Below are positions 24,550-31,988 of a DNA stretch of 64,000 nucleotides, piece after piece. This DNA comes from JAAYVZ01 sp035384965 (lineage in GTDB: Bacteria > Acidobacteriota > Thermoanaerobaculia > Thermoanaerobaculales > Thermoanaerobaculaceae): NCBI GenBank assembly GCA_035384965.1, contig DAOOJE010000016.1, positions 17,234 through 81,233 on the forward strand. The letters are read 5' to 3'. A program made the translations under genes and the position numbers. The notes under the pieces are model-generated. The model had not been told where the DNA came from. It saw nothing but the letters and a program-made list of their open reading frames with translations, and did no database searches. Each line of letters starts with the position of its first letter. Position 1 is the stretch's first letter.

Positions 24550-25464
24550 CTACCACCTTCTGAGCCGCCACCAGGCAAGGAAGGCCAGCATCGCCGAGAA
24601 CGACATGCCCATCACGATCCAGAACGCCATCGGGTGGTGCTGGAACGGAATCTGCACGTTCATGGAAAACGCCGACACCACGAACGTCGGGACCATGATC
24701 CCGATGGTGATGATGTTCAGCGTCTTCATCAGCACCGAGATGTTGTTGTTGACGATCGAGACGCGGGCGTCCATGAGGCTCGAAAGAATGTTCGAGTAGA
24801 TCTCCGCTTGCTTGTAGCACTGCTGGTTCTCGATCGCCAGGTCCTCGAGCGCCTCTTGGTCCTCGGTGGTGAACCCCAGGCGCGCGGACGCCGCCCGCAC
24901 CTTCTCGATCACGTTGGCGTTGGCGTTGATGGCGTTGAGGTAGTACACGAGACTCTTCTCGAGCGTGAACAGACTCAGCAGGTAGCGGTTCTCCATCGCC
25001 TGGCTGATCTTGTTCTCGAGCGAGTCGGACAGCATGTTGATGACCTTGAGGTGCTCGATGAAGTGGTAGACCGTGCGGTAGATCAGCTTGATCATCGCCG
25101 ACGCGACCGTGGAAGTGCGCTGGAAGAGCTTGCCGTCGAACAGCGGCACGTCTTCCGAAAGCACGATGACGAGGCGGTCCTTGAAGAGGAACGCTCCCGC
25201 CGAGAGCACCTTGAACAGGAAGTTGTCCTCGGCCGTGTAACTCTTGGGGCGCTTGAAGATGACCGCCAAGTGCTCGGGCTCGAACTCGAGGCGCGACACC
25301 TCATCCGGGTCCAGCGCCGAGTTGAGAGTGTGCTCGTCGAGCTTGAGCGTGTCCACCAGCAGGCGCTTCTCGGCGTCGTCGGGGCACACCACCACCCAGA
25401 TCGGCGCCGGCTCGGCATCTGTCGGCAGAATCTTGCCTTCGACGATGTGGTACCTCTTGAGCAT
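24550..25464 (-). CDS. CorA-family divalent-cation channel with SMN signature
   Basis: CorA proteins are pentameric Mg2+/Co2+ channels or Zn2+ transporters. The 304-residue protein has the long cytoplasmic alpha/beta domain, the stalk helix, and two C-terminal membrane helices (about 244-267 and 277-298). The pore-mouth signature, normally G-M-N, reads S-M-N at residues 267-269 (AFSMNVQIPF), and the usual Glu-rich loop after it is replaced by QIPFQHH. That raises doubt about Mg2+ selectivity. The basic C-terminus RLRRW is family-typical. Its own promoter and a leader hairpin lie upstream. Confidence 0.85.
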   Translation of the reverse strand: MLKRYHIVEGKILPTDAEPAPIWVVVCPDDAEKRLLVDTLKLDEHTLNSALDPDEVSRLEFEPEHLAVIFKRPKSYTAEDNFLFKVLSAGAFLFKDRLVIVLSEDVPLFDGKLFQRTSTVASAMIKLIYRTVYHFIEHLKVINMLSDSLENKISQAMENRYLLSLFTLEKSLVYYLNAINANANVIEKVRAASARLGFTTEDQEALEDLAIENQQCYKQAEIYSNILSSLMDARVSIVNNNISVLMKTLNIITIGIMVPTFVVSAFSMNVQIPFQHHPMAFWIVMGMSFSAMLAFLAWWRLRRW

Positions 25465-25498
25465 CGGCCACCCCCCGCTCGAAAGCCTGTCCCAGGAT

Positions 25499-25523
25499 CA
25501 CCCGCCAGCAAGCCGGGCGGGTG
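25499..25523 (-). promoter_or_regulatory. 8-bp perfect hairpin at the 5' end of the corA-like transcript
   Basis: CACCCGCC and GGCGGGTG pair perfectly around a 9-base loop. It falls immediately after the predicted start of transcription (near 25525), so it would form the 5' end of the mRNA. It may stabilise the message or control translation. It is too small for a known magnesium riboswitch. Confidence 0.45.
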
Positions 25524-25531
25524 AACGCCGC

Positions 25532-25560
25532 ACGATACACCCGGCAGCGTCCCTCGCCAA
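25532..25560 (-). promoter_or_regulatory. Promoter of the corA-like gene
   Basis: On the minus strand TTGGCG (25560-25555) and TATCGT (25537-25532) are 17 bases apart. The predicted leader is about 60 bases and contains the hairpin, ending in GGGGGGTGG before the ATG. Confidence 0.55.
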
Positions 25561-25754
25561 CCCCGCCCGCGCGAGAGCAGTGGACCGCCCCCGGCCTCGC
25601 GAAGCGTCGGCAGGGCGCGACCCGTTGCGAGTTCCGCAAAACTCGACCCTTTCGTTCCAGAAGCCGTGGCCGGTCGCGGTGCAGCGTAGATCCCCGGGGT
25701 GGGGAAATGCCTCCGCAGCACGACATCCTGGCGAGGAGCACCAGGTCGGTTCCA
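25561..25754. other. Non-coding gap between the corA promoter and the RHS fragment
   Basis: I see no gene or RNA here. Together with the corA leader this makes a 313-base stretch without coding sequence, bounded on the right by the first 25-bp direct repeat. Confidence 0.4.
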
Positions 25755-25779
25755 TCACAACGGGGTGGGGCGACCGGTT
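25755..25779. repeat. Direct repeat DR-A flanking the RHS fragment
   Basis: TCACAACGGGGTGGGGCGAC continuing CGGTT. It matches the copy at 26671-26695 at 21 of 25 positions in the same orientation, with an uninterrupted identical core ACGGGGTGGGGCGA. Confidence 0.6.
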
Positions 25780-26530
25780 ACAGGTGGAGCGCCGTCGGGG
25801 TGGTGGCCGGGATGGGCTGCTCGAAGGCGACCTTGAGCGTGCGGCCGTCGCCGTCGAGCGCCTGGGTGCGGCTCCCCGGGTCGGGGGTGAGGGTGAGGGT
25901 CAGGCCGGCCATGGTCGCGTCGTGGATCGCCTCGGAGAAGCGTACCACCAGGGTGGTGGCGTCCACCGTGACACCCGTCGGGCTCGCCCCTTCCCCGGTC
26001 CAGACAAGCTGGGTGACCGTGGGCCTGATCGTGTCCTCCCCCCAGAAGTGCGGCGTGCCGTCGGGGTCGTAGGTGATGCGCTCGACGATGCGGCCGTCCT
26101 CGTCGGTGAGCAACTCGACGCTCCCAAGCAGGTCGGTGACGGGGTAGAGGGTGGTCTCGAGGGTGCCGTCGCCGTCGGTGTCGATCTCTTCGGCGACGAG
26201 GTCGTCGATCCAGCGGCCCCAGTGGTGGCGGCGGGCGAGCAGGACGCCGGTCTGGCCAGGGGCGGAGGCGTACTCCTCGACGACCTGGTCGCCGTCGTGC
26301 AGGTAGGCGCGGTGGAGGGTGCCAGCGGGCGTCGTGGTGCGCTTGGCGACGAGCCGTCCCAGTGGATCGAGGATGAGGTCGGCCGTGACGGCGCCCGGCG
26401 TCTGGGCCTGCACGAGGCGGTCGCGCCAGTCGTGCACGAGGGTGGTGGTGCCGCCGGGACCCTGGCTCGACTGGAGGGCGCCGTAAGGGGTCCAGGTGTA
26501 GGTGGTCAGCTCGACGGTGCCGCCGATCTG
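25778..26530 (-). pseudogene. RHS-repeat protein, C-terminal fragment
   Basis: The readable protein of about 250 residues has YD/RHS-type repeats (HDWRDRLVQAQTPGAVTADL, LDPLGRLVAKRT) and the RHS core, with RAYLHDGDQVVEEY, LYPVTDLLGSVELL and YDPDGTPHFWGED, then an Ig-like or SbsA-type domain (TGVTVDATTLVVRFSEAIHDATM). RHS proteins normally exceed 1,000 residues; here similarity begins abruptly at about 26530, and the sequence upstream in the open frame (to 26842) has no RHS character. There is no evident start codon at the junction. The ending is a clean TAA inside a direct repeat. It is best read as a broken gene or a displaced C-terminal cassette. Confidence 0.7.
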
Positions 26531-26670
26531 CCGGGACCGCTCCAGCCGGTCAGCCACCACCGGCCGGCGCAGTTCGACCGCTTCGTTGCGATGGTGAGGC
26601 GAAGCTCCTCGCTCCGCGGGTCCATGCTCGTCCCCTCCCGCAACCAGGTCTGGAGCGCGAGCCTGGCTTC

Positions 26671-26695
26671 TCACGACGGGGTGGGGCGAGTCGTT
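26671..26695. repeat. Direct repeat DR-B flanking the RHS fragment
   Basis: TCACGACGGGGTGGGGCGAG continuing TCGTT. It is the second copy of DR-A. The small secreted protein's stop codon lies in it, just as the RHS stop lies in DR-A. Confidence 0.6.
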
Positions 26696-27135
26696 GCGGA
26701 TAGAAAACCCCCGGCTTGCTGCCAGGGGTTTCGACTGTCTCGCCCGCAGCGCCTCGAGGCTCGAGGCTTGGGCGGCGGGGCCAGTTGCGGCTGCTTGCGC
26801 AGGGTGGAGTCCAGCTGTTGGGACAAGGAGCAGGGTTCCCAAAACCAGGCATCAAAACCACAGTCGGGCTTCCCTCCCTGCGCCAGCGAAGCGGGCTTGG
26901 GGGGTAGTTTGCAGGGCTGGTCACGGATTTGCAGCAACGGGTGGGTTACCAGCTGGCACATCTGGAAGAGCTCCCGAGTTCCCATGGCAAAGGCCCGCTT
27001 CACCTCTCGCTCCTCCAACTCCCGGGCCAAGGACCAATGGCGCCGCCACTCCAAAGGTTGGAGCGAGCTTTGGGCCCAAGCCACGGCACCCACCAGCCAG
27101 AGGGACAAGCAGCAGAGCCAGAGCTTCCTGCTCAT
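26671..27135 (-). CDS. Small secreted protein of unknown function
   Basis: A 154-residue protein with a clear signal peptide (MSRKLWLCCLSLWLVGAVAWA, cleavage before QSS), then a charged helical part (EWRRHWSLARELEEREVKRAFAMG), several cysteines and a Pro/Arg-rich C-terminus. No family recognised. A terminator-like hairpin lies inside its last codons, so the original C-terminus may have been replaced when the RHS segment arrived, or the end may be read differently. Its amino-acid make-up (many Trp, Leu and Gln) differs from that of its neighbours. Small exported proteins next to RHS genes can be immunity or accessory proteins, but nothing here shows that. Confidence 0.5.
   Translation of the reverse strand: MSRKLWLCCLSLWLVGAVAWAQSSLQPLEWRRHWSLARELEEREVKRAFAMGTRELFQMCQLVTHPLLQIRDQPCKLPPKPASLAQGGKPDCGFDAWFWEPCSLSQQLDSTLRKQPQLAPPPKPRASRRCGRDSRNPWQQAGGFLSATTRPTPS
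26704..26732 (-). terminator. Rho-independent terminator candidate, minus strand
   Basis: On the minus strand AACCCCTGGC pairs with GCCGGGGGTT around AGCAA, with one mismatch, followed by TTCTA. It would stop transcription coming from the small secreted gene before it enters the RHS fragment, which would leave that fragment without a promoter of its own. Confidence 0.55.
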
Positions 27136-27450
27136 CAGCAATACCCCTAGTCCGTCAAACAGTTCCCAAGACACGCATCCTACTCGGCCCGGGCCAGCCG
27201 CGCACACGCGAGGGATGAACCGCAGCTGTTGAGGTCTTGCACGTGCTGGCTCGCGCAGGGAGCCCTGCATTGCGCGCAACCGCTCGGAAGCCCCGGCATC
27301 TCCGCCCCCTCCAATCTGCTTTGCCCCGCTCCCGGGCGCGGCGCTGGTGGCCTGAATCATGAAGAAAACGCACTGTCAAGGCTCGTGTTTTGACCTCGCT
27401 TCCGGGCCGGGCCATCGGGGCGGGAGCGGTGCCGTCCGAGGCGGTTGCGC
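27136..27450. other. Intergenic region between the small secreted gene and the epimerase
   Basis: Divergent gene starts flank it. The minus strand contains TTGACA near 27381 but no -10 at proper distance. I see no RNA gene or further open frame with coding character. Confidence 0.4.
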
Positions 27451-27456
27451 TACCAT
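27451..27456 (+). promoter_or_regulatory. -10 box (TACCAT) of a probable leaderless transcript
   Basis: TACCAT, six bases (CGCTGC), then the GTG of the epimerase gene. There is no Shine-Dalgarno. Confidence 0.55.
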
Positions 27457-27462
27457 CGCTGC

Positions 27463-28422
27463 GTGCGAGCACTGGTGACCGGCGTGTCGGGGTTCGTGGG
27501 ATCCCACCTCGTGGACCTGCTGCGGGCAGAGCACCCCGAGGTCGAGGTGCTGGGGCTGTTGCGGTGGCGCTCCGAGGACCCGGCCCGGCGGTCGTTGCGC
27601 GACGTGCAGCCCATCGAAGGCGACCTGCTGGATGCGGTGTCGGTGCTCCGTGCGGTGGAGGCCGCTCGCCCCGACCTCGTCTTCCATCTCGGCGCCTCGT
27701 CGTCCGTGGCCGGGTCGTGGGACGCCCCGAACGAGATGGTGCAGGTCAACGTCCTTGGCACCCTGCACGTGCTGGAGGCGCTGCGCACTAAGGGGTCGGC
27801 GGCGCGGGTCGTGCTCGCGTGCTCGGCCGAGGCGTACGGGGTCGTGCGCCCCGAAGAGTTGCCGATCAGCGAGAATCAGCCGTTCCGGCCGGTGTCGCCG
27901 TATGCGGTGTCCAAGGCAGCCGCCGATCTCCTCGGCTTCCAGTACAACCGCTCGTACGGGCTGCACACCATCCGGCTTCGAATGTTCAACCACTGCGGGC
28001 CGCGCCAGTCGAGCCGTTTCGTCGTCGCCTCGCTTGCCCGCCAGGTGGCGGAGATCGAGGCCGGCCTGCGCGAGCCTCACATCCTTGTCGGCAACCTCGA
28101 GGTGCGGCGCGATTTCGTCGACGTGCGCGACGCGGTGCGCGCGTACTGGGCCGCCGCCATGGCGGGGGAGCCCGGCGCCGCCTACAACGTTTGTAGCGGC
28201 ACGGCGCGTTCGATCCGGGACGTGCTGCATGGCCTGCTCGCCTTCTCGCCGGCCAGGGTCGACCTCGTGGCCGACCCGGCGCGGCGCCGCCCCGCCGACC
28301 TCGAGGTCCTGCACGGGGACGGGTCGAGGTTTCGCGACCTCACGGGGTGGGCGCCCCGCATCCCGTTCGAACAGACCCTGCACGACACGCTCGAGTACTG
28401 GCGCGGCATCGTGTCCGGCTGA
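27463..28422 (+). CDS. NAD(P)-dependent sugar epimerase/reductase (GDP-mannose dehydratase/GDP-6-deoxymannose reductase-like)
   Basis: An extended short-chain dehydrogenase of 319 residues acting on nucleotide sugars in the cytoplasm. The Rossmann motif is TGVSGFVGSHL (residues 6-16), the catalytic triad is SAEAYG with YAVSK, and the C-terminal RRPADLEVLHGD...TGWAPRIPFEQTL...YWR matches the GDP-D-mannose dehydratase and GDP-6-deoxy-4-keto-mannose reductase branch. The start is the GTG set by the -10 box; six residues upstream in the open frame would lie within the promoter. It is monocistronic, and no other polysaccharide genes adjoin it. Confidence 0.82.
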   Translation: MRALVTGVSGFVGSHLVDLLRAEHPEVEVLGLLRWRSEDPARRSLRDVQPIEGDLLDAVSVLRAVEAARPDLVFHLGASSSVAGSWDAPNEMVQVNVLGTLHVLEALRTKGSAARVVLACSAEAYGVVRPEELPISENQPFRPVSPYAVSKAAADLLGFQYNRSYGLHTIRLRMFNHCGPRQSSRFVVASLARQVAEIEAGLREPHILVGNLEVRRDFVDVRDAVRAYWAAAMAGEPGAAYNVCSGTARSIRDVLHGLLAFSPARVDLVADPARRRPADLEVLHGDGSRFRDLTGWAPRIPFEQTLHDTLEYWRGIVSG

Positions 28423-28590
28423 GCGATCCCGCCGCCCCGCAGGCTCCCGACCCGCTCGCACCCGGGCCCGTACCGGTGCGGCGGGGGGACGCGGGAGGAG
28501 GCGCGGGCAGGCTTACCGTGTGGGCGGCGCTGGAGAGGATTGTCGACTCTCGCCTTTCAACCGACCAGACAGGCGGCCGGGCGGAGGGGG

Positions 28591-29202
28591 TCAGGCTTTC
28601 CTGTACGCGAAGCGGTGGATCGGGCGCGCCTCGCGGGCGTACTTCATCTCGAAAGAAGTTGCTGGCACACCCTCGAACGCCTGGTCGACCGGCACGGGCT
28701 CGAGGCCGGGCCACCCACCCAGGAGCTGTGCAATGACGCCGGCGTACTCGGCGTGGTCGGTCTTGGCGCGCAACAGCCCGCCGGGGGCGAGCACCTCAGC
28801 GAGCCGGGCGACGTTGTCGTTGCGGAAGAAGCGTCGCTTGCGGTGGCGCTTTTTCGGCCACGGATCCGGAAAGTAGACGTGGAACGCCGCCACCGAGGCC
28901 GGTGCGAGACACCGGAACAGCAGGTCCTCGGCAGTGGTGACGGCCACCCGGGCGTTGGCGACGCCGGCGCGCCGCGCCCGCACCGCGGTCAGCTCCGCGT
29001 ACTTGCGCGCTCGTTCCACAGCCAGGACGCCGACCTCGGGGTGCGCGGCCGCCCACTCGAGCAGGAACCGCCCCTTCCCGCTGCCGAGTTCGACCTCGAG
29101 CGGGCAGTCGCACCCGAACAGCGCCCGCGAGGTCAGCGGGAGGCCGGCCTCGGTGAGATCCACGAGCCCCGCCGCGCCGGAATCGACGAGCGAAGCCCTC
29201 AC
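28591..29202 (-). CDS. trmB: tRNA (guanine-N7-)-methyltransferase
   Basis: TrmB methylates G46 of tRNA with S-adenosylmethionine. The 203-residue protein has the SAM loop EVELGSGKGRFLLEWA (about residues 36-51), the acidic strand LAVERARKY, and the signature FPDPWPKKRHRKRR with the catalytic Asp, plus the C-terminal FEMKYAREARPIHRFAYRK. It starts at a GTG overlapping the pfkA stop (GTGA), so it is the third gene of a coupled operon. Confidence 0.93.
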   Translation of the reverse strand: MRASLVDSGAAGLVDLTEAGLPLTSRALFGCDCPLEVELGSGKGRFLLEWAAAHPEVGVLAVERARKYAELTAVRARRAGVANARVAVTTAEDLLFRCLAPASVAAFHVYFPDPWPKKRHRKRRFFRNDNVARLAEVLAPGGLLRAKTDHAEYAGVIAQLLGGWPGLEPVPVDQAFEGVPATSFEMKYAREARPIHRFAYRKA

Positions 29203-30326
29203 CCTTCCAGTTCCTCGACGACCTCGGGGTCCTCGTCACCGAAGACGGTGCCGACGGCGCGAGCGGCCGCCACCATCTGGCACTTCGGATCGACGAGCTT
29301 CAGCTTGCCGATGGCGTCGGCGAGCGGCACGGCCACGATCTGGTCGCAGCGCAGCGCGACCATGGTCCCGAACTGGCCGGTGGCGGCCAGCCGCGCCGCC
29401 TCGACGCCGCAGCGGGTAGCGAGGATGCGGTCCACCGGCACCGGCGAGCCGCCGCGCTGGATGTGACCGAGGATCGTGGAGCGCACCTCGTAGCCGCCCA
29501 CTTCTTCGATCTTGCGCGCCACCGCGGCCGAGATGCCGCCCAGCCGCTTCCACCCGGTGAGCGCGTCCTGCCCCGAGAACACCTGCTCGCCCCCGGCCGG
29601 TGCCGCGCCCTCGGCGACGACGACGAGCGAGAACGGGCGCCCGCGCCGCTCCCGAGCGCGGAACTTGGCGAGGATCGGCTCCATGCGGAACGGGATTTCC
29701 CTGATGAGGATGACGTCGGCGCCGCCGGCGAGGCCGGCGTGCAGGGCGATCCACCCGGCCTCGCGCCCCATGACCTCGAGGAGCATGACGCGGTGGTGGC
29801 TCTCGGCCGTGGTGTGCAGGCGATCCAGAGCGTTGGTCGCCACCTCGAGTGCGGTGGCGAACCCGAACGTGTACTCGGTCGCCGAGAGGTCGTTGTCGAT
29901 GGTCTTGGGCACCCCCACGACCGGGATGCCCAGCTCGCGTTGCAGCCTCTCGCTGCACGCCAGCGTGCCGTCGCCCCCGATGGCCACGAGGCCGTCGAGC
30001 CCGAGCTTCTCGAAGTTCTTCTTGACTGCCGACGAGGCGTCGATCATCTCCTCGACGCCGTCCGGTCGCACGTAGGGGTAGCGGAACGGGTTGGCGCGGT
30101 TGGAGGTGCCGAGGACGGTGCCGCCGCGCACCAGCAGGCCGGCCGTGTCGTCGAGCGTCAGCTCGCGGGCCTTCAGCTCGACGAGGCCGGCGTAGCCGCC
30201 GGTGATCCCGACAACCGTGACGCGGTGGATGTAGGTGCAGGCCCTGACCACGGCCCGAATCACCGCGTTCAGCCCCGGGGCGTCGCCACCCCCCGTCAGC
30301 ACGCCGATGCGTCGCACTCCGCTCAT
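29199..30326 (-). CDS. pfkA: 6-phosphofructokinase, ATP-type of the mixed clade
   Basis: Phosphofructokinase makes fructose 1,6-bisphosphate. The 375-residue protein has TGGGDAPGLNAVIR (residues 11-24), IGGDGT (116-121) and PKTIDND (140-146) with the catalytic Asp144. The residue equivalent to E. coli Gly104 is Gly120, which predicts ATP as donor. The equivalent of position 124 is Lys141, normally seen in pyrophosphate enzymes. This Gly/Lys combination is typical of the group III enzymes of actinobacteria and deep branches. It overlaps the deaminase stop by ATGA and the trmB start by GTGA. Confidence 0.93.
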   Translation of the reverse strand: MSGVRRIGVLTGGGDAPGLNAVIRAVVRACTYIHRVTVVGITGGYAGLVELKARELTLDDTAGLLVRGGTVLGTSNRANPFRYPYVRPDGVEEMIDASSAVKKNFEKLGLDGLVAIGGDGTLACSERLQRELGIPVVGVPKTIDNDLSATEYTFGFATALEVATNALDRLHTTAESHHRVMLLEVMGREAGWIALHAGLAGGADVILIREIPFRMEPILAKFRARERRGRPFSLVVVAEGAAPAGGEQVFSGQDALTGWKRLGGISAAVARKIEEVGGYEVRSTILGHIQRGGSPVPVDRILATRCGVEAARLAATGQFGTMVALRCDQIVAVPLADAIGKLKLVDPKCQMVAAARAVGTVFGDEDPEVVEELEG

Positions 30327-30757
30327 GTCGCGTCCTCCAGCCCCAGGTGGACGAGTTCGATCCCGGCGTCGCGCGCGAACGCGAGGATCCGCTCGTCGCG
30401 GTAGAACTCGCCGTACAACACCTTGACGATGCCGGCGTTGGTGATGAGCTTGAAGCAATCCCAGCACGGCGAGGCGGTCACGTAGATTTCCGCTCCCTCG
30501 ATCCGCACCCCGTGCCTGGCGGCCTGAAGGATGGCGTTGGCCTCGGCGTGCACCGTGCGCACGCAGTGCCCGTTCTCCATCAGGCACCCCACGTCGGTGC
30601 AGTGGGACAGCCCGCGCAGCGACCCGTTGTACCCGGTGGCGAGCACTGCCTTGTCGCGCACGATCACCGCGCCGACGTGCTTGCGCGGGCACGTCGAGCG
30701 TGTCGCCGCCTGCACCGCGAGGTTCATGAAGTAGCGATCCCACGACACGCGCGCCAT
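30323..30757 (-). CDS. dCMP deaminase-family (ComEB-like) zinc deaminase
   Basis: Cytidine/deoxycytidylate deaminases convert dCMP to dUMP and feed thymidylate synthesis; thyX lies 8 kb away. In this 144-residue protein the zinc site is complete: HAEANAI (His and catalytic Glu) and SPCWDC (two Cys). The internal Cys/His pair in STCPRKH and CTDVGC is also typical of dCMP deaminase. The ATG is fixed by a TACACT box six bases upstream; an in-frame GTG five codons earlier lies inside that box. First gene of deaminase-pfkA-trmB. Confidence 0.88.
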   Translation of the reverse strand: MARVSWDRYFMNLAVQAATRSTCPRKHVGAVIVRDKAVLATGYNGSLRGLSHCTDVGCLMENGHCVRTVHAEANAILQAARHGVRIEGAEIYVTASPCWDCFKLITNAGIVKVLYGEFYRDERILAFARDAGIELVHLGLEDAT

Positions 30758-30763
30758 GAGCGT

Positions 30764-30769
30764 AGTGTA
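30764..30769 (-). promoter_or_regulatory. -10 box (TACACT) of a probable leaderless transcript
   Basis: On the minus strand TACACT, six bases (ACGCTC), then the ATG of the deaminase. There is no Shine-Dalgarno. Confidence 0.55.
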
Positions 30770-30813
30770 CACGCGCGCCCGGCATGGCTCGGGCGTTTGA
30801 GTCCGCCCCCGGC

Positions 30814-30842
30814 TTGCGCTACGCTGGACACGGCAACATAAC
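30814..30842 (+). promoter_or_regulatory. Promoter candidate of the cNMP-binding protein
   Basis: TTGCGC and CATAAC are 17 bases apart. Transcription would start only about four bases before the ATG at 30853, so this message would also be almost leaderless. Confidence 0.4.
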
Positions 30843-30852
30843 GGATCGTTGC

Positions 30853-31854
30853 ATGGCTCGTCTCTTCCCTCCTCCGCAAGCGCCCACTTCGACGGCCTAC
30901 GCCGACCTGCGGATGTTCCGCATCTTCCAGCACTTTCCGGACGAGCTGCTGCGCAAGCTGGCGGCCATCGCCCAGGAGGCCTCGGTGCCGCAAGGCAAGG
31001 CGCTGTTCACCGAGGGCGACGGCGGCGAGGACTTCTACGTCATCATCGCCGGCTCCGTGGAAGGGGCGCGCGCCACGCCGGTGGGACGCCAGCTCGCGGT
31101 GCGGCTCCGGGTAGGGCAGATGTTCGGAGACGAGTCGTACCTCGACGCCAAGCCTCGCCCGGTCACGATCACCGCCACCCAGCCTTCGGTGGTGCTGCGT
31201 TTCGACGCCTACCAGGTGCACGCCCTGGCGGAGCGGGACCTCGAACTCAACGTCGCGCTGCTGCGCGCCTTCTGGCACTCCCTGGCGACCAAGATCCGGC
31301 AGGCGAACCAGTTCATGGCCGAGGTGTTCACCAAGCGCGACACCATCAACTACGCCGGCTGCCCGACCGAAGGCGAGGACATCGAGCTCGGACCCGGCAA
31401 GAAGCTCGAGCTGTTCAAGGAGCGCGGGCTGTCGGCGGCGGAGCTGCGGCTGCTGGCGATGACGCTCACCGCGCGCCGCTACCCGGCGGATGCCTTCATC
31501 TTCGTGGAGGGCGACAAGGGCGACTCGCTCTACATCATCGTCGACGGCCGGGTGCGCATCTCGCGGCGCTTGCCGGAAATGGGCGAGGAAACGCTGGCGG
31601 TGCTCGAGCGCGGCGAGGTGTTCGGCGAAATGGCACTGGTCGACGACCAGCCGCGCAGCGCCGACGCCCGCGCCCACCTCGACGCCTGCACGGTGCTGAC
31701 GCTCACCCAGGCCGATCTCGAGGAGATCCTCAGCCTCCCGCCCACGGCCGCAGCGCAGTTCCTGCGCCTGCTCGACTGCATTCTCTGCCGCCGCCTGCGC
31801 AACATGGTGGACCTGCTCGTCTCGTGGCGCATGATGGCCGGCTTTGGCTCTTGA
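30853..31854 (+). CDS. Tandem cyclic-nucleotide-binding-domain protein
   Basis: A 333-residue protein with two cNMP-binding domains (about residues 20-125 and 200-310) and no DNA-binding helix-turn-helix. Domain 1 shows GQMFGDESYL...RPVT; domain 2 shows RGEVFGEMALVDDQPRSADA, close to the phosphate-binding cassette FGE-x-AL...R-x-A, so at least domain 2 could bind cyclic nucleotide. A cysteine pair (CILC) lies near the C-terminus. It is probably a sensor or regulatory adaptor in the cytoplasm. The start follows a -10-like element closely. It diverges from the dCMP deaminase operon. Confidence 0.8.
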   Translation: MARLFPPPQAPTSTAYADLRMFRIFQHFPDELLRKLAAIAQEASVPQGKALFTEGDGGEDFYVIIAGSVEGARATPVGRQLAVRLRVGQMFGDESYLDAKPRPVTITATQPSVVLRFDAYQVHALAERDLELNVALLRAFWHSLATKIRQANQFMAEVFTKRDTINYAGCPTEGEDIELGPGKKLELFKERGLSAAELRLLAMTLTARRYPADAFIFVEGDKGDSLYIIVDGRVRISRRLPEMGEETLAVLERGEVFGEMALVDDQPRSADARAHLDACTVLTLTQADLEEILSLPPTAAAQFLRLLDCILCRRLRNMVDLLVSWRMMAGFGS

Positions 31855-31988
31855 GCACCGCCCGCGCTGCCGGGCACGAAGCACGAGGCAAGAGAAGGCA
31901 CGGATGGCCGTGATCGGTCAACGGAGAGTTCCGGAGTCCTCTGGCCGGCCGTCGATCCCCAGCTGCCCGGTCGGGCGGGGGCTCGGTC

